Assembly: GCA_016722525.1 (NCBI GenBank)
Contig: JADKJB010000008.1
Coordinates: forward strand, 1-64,000
Origin: Bacteroidota bacterium
Lineage (GTDB): Bacteria; Bacteroidota; Bacteroidia; AKYH767-A; OLB10
Direction of reading: 5' to 3'
Length of the DNA stretch: 64,000 bases
Shown here: one piece after another, positions 59,113 to 64,000 of the stretch
Position numbering within the stretch: position 1 is the stretch's first letter
Layout of the letters: every line of letters starts with the position of its first letter
Program-made: the position numbers and the translations under genes
The notes under the pieces: model-generated
The model's database searches: none
What the model was told of the DNA's origin: nothing
The model's input: the letters and a program-made list of their open reading frames with translations, nothing else

Positions 59113-61406
59113 TCAATACACTGGGTTATTCAAGGACAAATCTAAACCAAAAAACGATAAAAAAGGTGTGTTTACCACATCAAAATTAAAAGCCGAAATC
59201 GCCTGAGCCGGGGTGGTGACGTTGACATTATTATATTTTGAACAATCCAATTCTATAGATAGCTTACCTTCAGGTCTTTCAAAGTCAGCTTGAGAAAGAT
59301 TTATAGATTTATCTGCATAAACTTTTTTCATATAAAGTCCCCAAATGGGAAGTGCGGTGTTAGCCCCTGGCCCAGGTTGGTGGTCCGGAAATGAATGGCC
59401 CGATCTTCACAACCTACCCAGACTCCTGAAACCAGATCGGGAGTTACTCCCATAAACCATCCATCGCTTTGATTTTGCGAAGTGCCCGTTTTGCCTGCAA
59501 TCGGGTTAGCCAATCCATATCTGAATCGTAAGCGCATCCCGGTTCCAAATTCAACAACACCCTTTAAAAGACTTAGTGTAACATAAGCAGTTTCTTCACT
59601 CAAGGCCTCTACTTTTTTAGGCACAAATTCCTGAAGCACTAAACCATTCTTATCTTCAATTCGATTCAAAAAAACCGGCTCTACCCAAACGCCTTTGTTT
59701 GCAAAAGTGGAATAGGCACCAACCATTTCATAAACCGAAATATCGGGAGTTCCTAAACAAATGGAAGGGTAGGGGTCCATTGGGGAATTAATGCCCATTT
59801 TTTTTGCGATATTAATTACTGCTGCAGCACCAAATTGTTTTATCAAAAATGCACTCACACTGTTTACCGACTCTGCGAGGGCTTCCTTAAGTGATAGCAT
59901 TCCGCCATATTTGTTATCTGAATTTTCAGGTGACCAGGGAACACCATCTTCACCAATAATTGTAACTCTTACATTGGGTACTTTATAGCAGGGGGAATAG
60001 CCTTCCTGCATAGCAAGTGTATACACGAATGGCTTGAATGTGGATCCTACTTGTCGCCGCCCTTCCTTTACCTGATCATATTTAAAATGACGATAATCTG
60101 CGCCTCCAACCCATGCTTTTATTTGACCTGTCTGAGGTTCCATTGACATCATTCCTGTGCGTAAAAACATTTTATAATATTTAATAGAATCCAATGGACT
60201 TAGTAAAGTATCCGTTTCCCCTTTCCAGGTAAAAACGGTCATGGGAACTTTTGTATCAAATACTTTTTTTATGGAATCCTCACTGGCATCAATTCCCTCC
60301 AGTTCACGATAACGCGCTGATTGTTTGACTGCATTGGTAATTATTTCCGGGTGCAACGACCATGCGGTTTTCCCTTTCCAGTGATCAAAAATGTTTTTCT
60401 GAAGATCGGTTAAATGCTCTGTTACCGCCTCCTCCGCATAACGTTGCATCCTGGAGTCGATGGTGGTATAAATCTTTAGCCCGTCTCTGTAAATATTGTA
60501 CTTAGAACCATCGTTCTTCTTATGTTCATTGCACCATTTATTCAGATACAGTCTTAAATATTCTCTGAAATAGGTGGCCATTCCTGCATTATGATCTTCT
60601 GATTGGTAACGCAATCGAATAGGAAGTGCTTTGAGTGAATCAAATTCCAATGAGGTAATCAAATCATATTTTTGCATTTGATTCAACACGGTATTACGAC
60701 GTCGAATTGCATTTTCAGGATTTCGGACAGGACTGTAAAAAGTAGGTGCCTTTAACAGGCCAACTAATATGGCCGACTCTTCTGTTTTCAGCTGTTCTGG
60801 TGTTTTGTTAAAAAAAGTTTGTGCAGCCGATTTAATCCCAAAACTGTTGCTGCCAAACTCCACAGTATTCAGGTACATAGCAATAATTTCTTCTTTGGTG
60901 TAATTGCGTTCTAATCGTACTGCAATAACCCATTCCTGTATCTTTCTGGTTACAAGTTTAAAGCCTTCAATTTGCTCTCTGGGAAAAAGATTCTTGGCCA
61001 ATTGTTGGGTAATCGTACTTCCTCCTCCTGAACCGCTTTGTCGCAAAATAACGGTCTTAAATAAAACCCTTAGCAGCCCTTTAAGGTCAATCCCTGAATG
61101 CTCTTCGAAACGGATGTCCTCTGTGGCTTTTAATGCATTTACCAAATTTGGCGCAAGTTCTTTGAAATGGACATTGGTTCTATTTTGAAAATAATATTTT
61201 CCAAGTACAACACCGTCTGATGAAAATACTTCTGAAGCCAAAGCGCTATTGGGATTTTCGAGATCCTCGAAAGACGGTAGATCACCGAAATAACCTGATG
61301 CCGTGGCAGCAACAATTACAAAAAGTGCTACCAGAGGTAATAGAATTACCATCCAGAATATTTTCAGATATTTCGATTTATTTCCCTGCAACTTTTTTCC
61401 TGACAT
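59113..61406 (-). CDS. Penicillin-binding protein 1A (frameshifted)
   Basis: Bifunctional peptidoglycan synthase of about 764 residues. N-terminal cytoplasmic tail and membrane anchor (about 15-38), GT51 transglycosylase with ALKATEDIRFEEHSGID (catalytic Glu) and GSTITQQLAKNLF, then the transpeptidase with the nucleophile Ser in GSTFKPFVY, SVNSVSAFL and KTGTSQNQSDGWFMG. It acts in the periplasm to polymerise and cross-link glycan strands. A frame change near 59360 lies in a run of four G; five restores LGQGANTALPIWGLYMKKVY and the C-terminal 72 residues. No penicillin-resistance-specific feature is apparent. Confidence 0.93.
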
Positions 61407-61543
61407 GATGTGTATTAAATGCTGCTAACGAAAAAAATAAATAAAAATTCTATTGTGCCAAAGGTAAGTACTTTAGCTCTTCAAATTTGCATGTTAAACC
61501 TAAAAAAATCAACGAATTGTGGCTAAAATCCACCTGCTTGATG

Positions 61544-63097
61544 TTATAGCTTAATTTCTTCTCCTGAATTATTGAAAAAATGAAATTCCATAAGGTGGTA
61601 GGCAGTAACACCCTCTATTTTTATTTTTTTCTTAAACTCTTTTTGCCATTTATGCCTTATCGAAGAAAAAAACCATCCTTTGGTTAAATAAGCTTCCAGA
61701 TAAGGGTGTACCTTCACTGAAACGGTCTTTTCATTCTGTTCAGTAAGAATGTACCTCATATTGTTTTTAATATCGTCGACCAGAAGAATGCTTGCTTTAA
61801 TTTCACCGGTGCCATCACAAGCAGGACATTTTTCGACAGTAATAATCTTGGTTTCCGGCCTTACCCGTTGGCGGGTAATTTGAATAAGCCCGAATTTGCT
61901 TGGGGGTAAAATGGTATGTTTTGCACGATCCTTTTTCATTTCAGTACGCACACATTCAAAAAGTTCTTTTTTATGAATGGCACTATGCATATCAATGAAA
62001 TCGATAACAATAATTCCTCCCATATCTCGCAATCGCAATTGGCGGGCAATCTCCGTGGCCGCCATCATGTTCACTTGCAAGGCATTTTTTTCCTGGTCGG
62101 CACCAGATTTACTTCTCCCTCCGCTATTTACATCAATTACATGCAAAGCTTCAGTGTGCTCAATAATAAGATAGGCTCCGTTCTGAAGATTTACCGTTTT
62201 GCCAAATACTGTTTTTATCTGTTTGTCGATACCCAGATGCTCAAACAAGGGCATCTTTCCTTTGTAAAGCTTAACGATTTCTTCCTGTTCAGGAGCAATA
62301 TTCCGGATGTAAGCTTTAACTTCTTCAAAAAATGCCTGGTCATTAACATGGATGTTGTTAAATCCGGAGTTTAGCATGTCGCGTAAAATTGTCGACGTTC
62401 TGTCCATCTCTCCTAATAACTTCTGAGGAGGTTTGGCGGTTTTTAACAATTCATAAAACTGGTTCCATTTCGATAAAAGATCCTGAATGTCCTCATCAAT
62501 TTCAGCTACTTTTTTACCTTCGGCTACTGTTCTTACAATGAGCCCAAAATTTCGTGGTTTAATACTTTGAGCCAGTCGTTTAAGACGATTTCGCTCCTCT
62601 GAACTCTTAATTTTTTGTGAAACTGAAACGATGTTTGAAAAAGGCACCATTACCACATATCTTCCTGCAAGACTAATATCACATGATATTCGAGGCCCCT
62701 TTGTTGAAATGGGCTCTTTGGCTACCTGGACAGGAATCCACTGATTTGCTCCGAGAATGCTAGAAATTTTACCCCCTTTATCAATATCCTGTTCCAGATC
62801 GTAATTGTTCAAAAGGGAATCAATTTGCTTGCCGGCTGCTACATTTTTCATGTACTTAACCAGTGTATTAAACTGAGGGCCTAAATCAAGATAATGAAGA
62901 AAAGCATCTTTTTCATAACCAATATCTACAAAAGCAGCATTCAGGCCTGGCATAATCTTTCGAATGCGACCTAAATATATATCACCAACAGAAAAATTGT
63001 TGTCTTTTTCGCTATTAAACTCAACCAGCCTTTTATCCTCAAGCAAGGCTATATGAACCTCATTTGGAGTTGAGTCAATTATCAGTTCACTGTCCAC
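61544..63097 (-). CDS. rng: Ribonuclease G (Rne/Rng family)
   Basis: Endoribonuclease of 517 residues that cuts single-stranded AU-rich RNA; in Bacteroidota it is the RNase E/G representative. An S1 domain lies at about 37-130 (GDIYLGRIRKIMPGLNAAFV, YEKDAFLHYLDL), followed by the RNase H-like and DNase I-like catalytic part with the metal-binding Asp in IIVIDFIDMH and VNSGGRS, and the zinc-link CPACDGTG near residue 443. It lacks the long C-terminal scaffold of RNase E. It follows the small gene at 63290 on the same strand but a terminator separates them. Confidence 0.94.
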   Translation of the reverse strand: MDSELIIDSTPNEVHIALLEDKRLVEFNSEKDNNFSVGDIYLGRIRKIMPGLNAAFVDIGYEKDAFLHYLDLGPQFNTLVKYMKNVAAGKQIDSLLNNYDLEQDIDKGGKISSILGANQWIPVQVAKEPISTKGPRISCDISLAGRYVVMVPFSNIVSVSQKIKSSEERNRLKRLAQSIKPRNFGLIVRTVAEGKKVAEIDEDIQDLLSKWNQFYELLKTAKPPQKLLGEMDRTSTILRDMLNSGFNNIHVNDQAFFEEVKAYIRNIAPEQEEIVKLYKGKMPLFEHLGIDKQIKTVFGKTVNLQNGAYLIIEHTEALHVIDVNSGGRSKSGADQEKNALQVNMMAATEIARQLRLRDMGGIIVIDFIDMHSAIHKKELFECVRTEMKKDRAKHTILPPSKFGLIQITRQRVRPETKIITVEKCPACDGTGEIKASILLVDDIKNNMRYILTEQNEKTVSVKVHPYLEAYLTKGWFFSSIRHKWQKEFKKKIKIEGVTAYHLMEFHFFNNSGEEIKL

Positions 63098-63193
63098 ACA
63101 GATTATTTTTATAAAAAATATCCGTCATGCAGTTTCAAAAGAGAATGCTAATGATCCTGTAAATAAAACCTGGGAGGTTTAGTTCATCACAGA

Positions 63194-63246
63194 CCAAAAA
63201 AACAAAACAGCGATAAAAGCCCTGCTGGAACAGAGAGCTTTTATCG
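63194..63246 (-). terminator. Terminator after the small basic protein gene
   Basis: On the minus strand a 10-bp stem CGATAAAAGC / GCTTTTATCG with a 16-nt loop is followed by TGTTTTGTTTTTTT. It lies 44 bp after the stop codon at 63290 and about 100 bp before rng, so it would separate the two transcription units. Confidence 0.65.
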
Positions 63247-63289
63247 ATAATACTTTTGGCCCATTTCGATCATAGATCAGGGCGAGGCA

Positions 63290-63379
63290 TTATTTCTTTT
63301 TATGCCTGTTTTTTCTTAGCCTTTTTTTACGCTTGTGCGTGGCCATCTTATGTCTTTTTCTCTTTTTACCGCTTGGCAT
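63290..63379 (-). CDS. AURKAIP1/COX24-domain small basic protein (bS22-like)
   Basis: A 29-residue protein, MPSGKKRKRHKM then ATHKRKKRLRKNRHKKK, with 18 Lys/Arg residues. The KRKRHKMATHKRKKRLRK core matches the AURKAIP1/COX24 domain seen in the tiny mitochondrial and actinobacterial ribosomal protein (bS22 type) and in a near-universal Bacteroidota gene. It presumably binds the small ribosomal subunit; that role is inferred from the family. It is too short for most gene callers. It lies between a TPR gene and rng, all on the minus strand. Confidence 0.85.
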   Translation of the reverse strand: MPSGKKRKRHKMATHKRKKRLRKNRHKKK

Positions 63380-63423
63380 ATGCGAATATTTAATGGGTTT
63401 ATATTATATTTATTTAATTCAAT

Positions 63424-64000
63424 TTATTTGGTCTCCAACGTTGCAATGTAATCATCAACATCCTTAATCATTTGCTGATCGTTGGAAAGATTCTTAAAGA
63501 TCTTCAGGTTTTCAATTGCCTTTTCTTTATTGCCGAGCCTCACATAAGCTTCTCCAACATACACATGCATGTCTATTCTCCCTGGGTTAATCTCGAGCAC
63601 TTTATTAAATCGCTCAATCGCTTTGTCAAATTGTCCTGATTTCATTGATAGAAATCCTAAATTCAACTGAGCATTTTCATGTTTAGGGTTTTCAGTTAGT
63701 ACCTTCGGTATAAAGTATTCCCAGATCCGTTTTTGCATCCAGATTGGTCGGGTTAATTTCGAGTACTTTAGAATAACCGGTTATTGCTTTTTGAACAAAA
63801 TAACTTACTTCCAAAGAATCTTTTCCCACTTTAAATGCATCAAAATACCGGTATGATGCATTTAACCAATCTTTCTCAATATTGCTTTTCGCCGCTTTTT
63901 GTTCATAATACCAAGCAGCTATTCCAGGGTTTTTTGCTTCGTCCCATACTTTGGCAACTGAATCGTAAATGGCAAGTTCTGCAACTCCTTTTTCAATGGA
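63424..64000 (-). CDS. TPR protein, partial (frameshifted)
   Basis: The 3' end of a gene that continues beyond the right edge; about 190 residues are visible. TPR units include AITGYSKVLEINPTNLDAKT, NAQLNLGFLSMKSGQFDKAI and NKVLEINPGRIDMHVYVGEA. A frame change near 63690-63740 separates DLGILYTEG from KVLTENPKHENAQL. Many Bacteroidota have such a TPR protein with an N-terminal anchor upstream of the small basic protein gene and rng. The function is unknown. Confidence 0.72.

Noticed and set aside
1..64000. tRNA or rRNA genes in intergenic gaps
   Set aside because: No cloverleaf with a TTCRANY-type arm or rRNA-like sequence was recognised by eye; a covariance-model search was not possible here.

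Overview
The window is chromosomal DNA of a Bacteroidota bacterium, most likely of the Chitinophagales/Sphingobacteriales type. The evidence is a PorV-like protein next to a PorU2-type C25 peptidase, C-terminal sorting domains of the type IX secretion system (T9SS), DUF4271 and DUF5686 proteins, a 29-residue AURKAIP1/COX24-type basic protein, promoter -7 elements of the form TAnnTTTG, and almost no Shine-Dalgarno sequences. Base composition is AT-rich throughout. No rRNA, tRNA, CRISPR array, transposase or phage gene was seen.

Layout. 1-2.5 kb: a degraded, tandemly duplicated module coding for secreted surface proteins, read on the minus strand. 2.5-6.3 kb: a lipoprotein, a long T/G-rich tandem repeat, a four-helix-bundle (IVP) gene and an M1 aminopeptidase. 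6.4-12.2 kb: DUF4271, hemD, rnpA, yidD, an S41 protease and an O-antigen ligase. 12.3-20.4 kb: TPR protein, sensor kinase, MeaB, DinB, then two glycosyltransferases and uvrC. 20.5-30.2 kb: secreted protein, a large TolB-like/barrel protein, M20 hydrolase, DUF3817, aquaporin, RecQ. 30.3-37.6 kb: kpsF, tatC, small proteins, DUF5686, lptB, purS, pssA. 37.8-47.3 kb: PorV-like, PorU2, lnt, lpdA. 47.3-57 kb: a cell-surface glycan or glycosylation region with a methyltransferase, two GT2 enzymes, a GH5-like hydrolase and three polytopic membrane proteins, one carrying a C-terminal fascin-like beta-trefoil. 57-59 kb: the two subunits of a 3-oxoacid CoA-transferase with a second IVP gene between them. 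59-64 kb: PBP1A, RNase G, a tiny ribosomal-type protein and a TPR protein running off the end.

Together the genes emphasise the envelope: LPS (kpsF, lptB, ligase, GT2/GT4), lipoproteins (lnt), protein export (tatC, yidD, PorU2/PorV) and peptidoglycan (PBP1A).

Two points matter most. First, both IVP genes sit in cassettes bounded by a locus-specific tandem repeat on one side and an inverted copy of the same repeat on the other, and the repeats start at the stop codons of neighbouring genes; one cassette separates genes that are normally adjacent. This looks like an undescribed insertion unit. Second, about sixteen genes are broken, nearly always by a single base gained or lost in a homopolymer, and many of these are housekeeping genes (uvrC, recQ, kpsF, PBP1A). 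I therefore read most breaks as consensus errors and annotate the genes as continuous.
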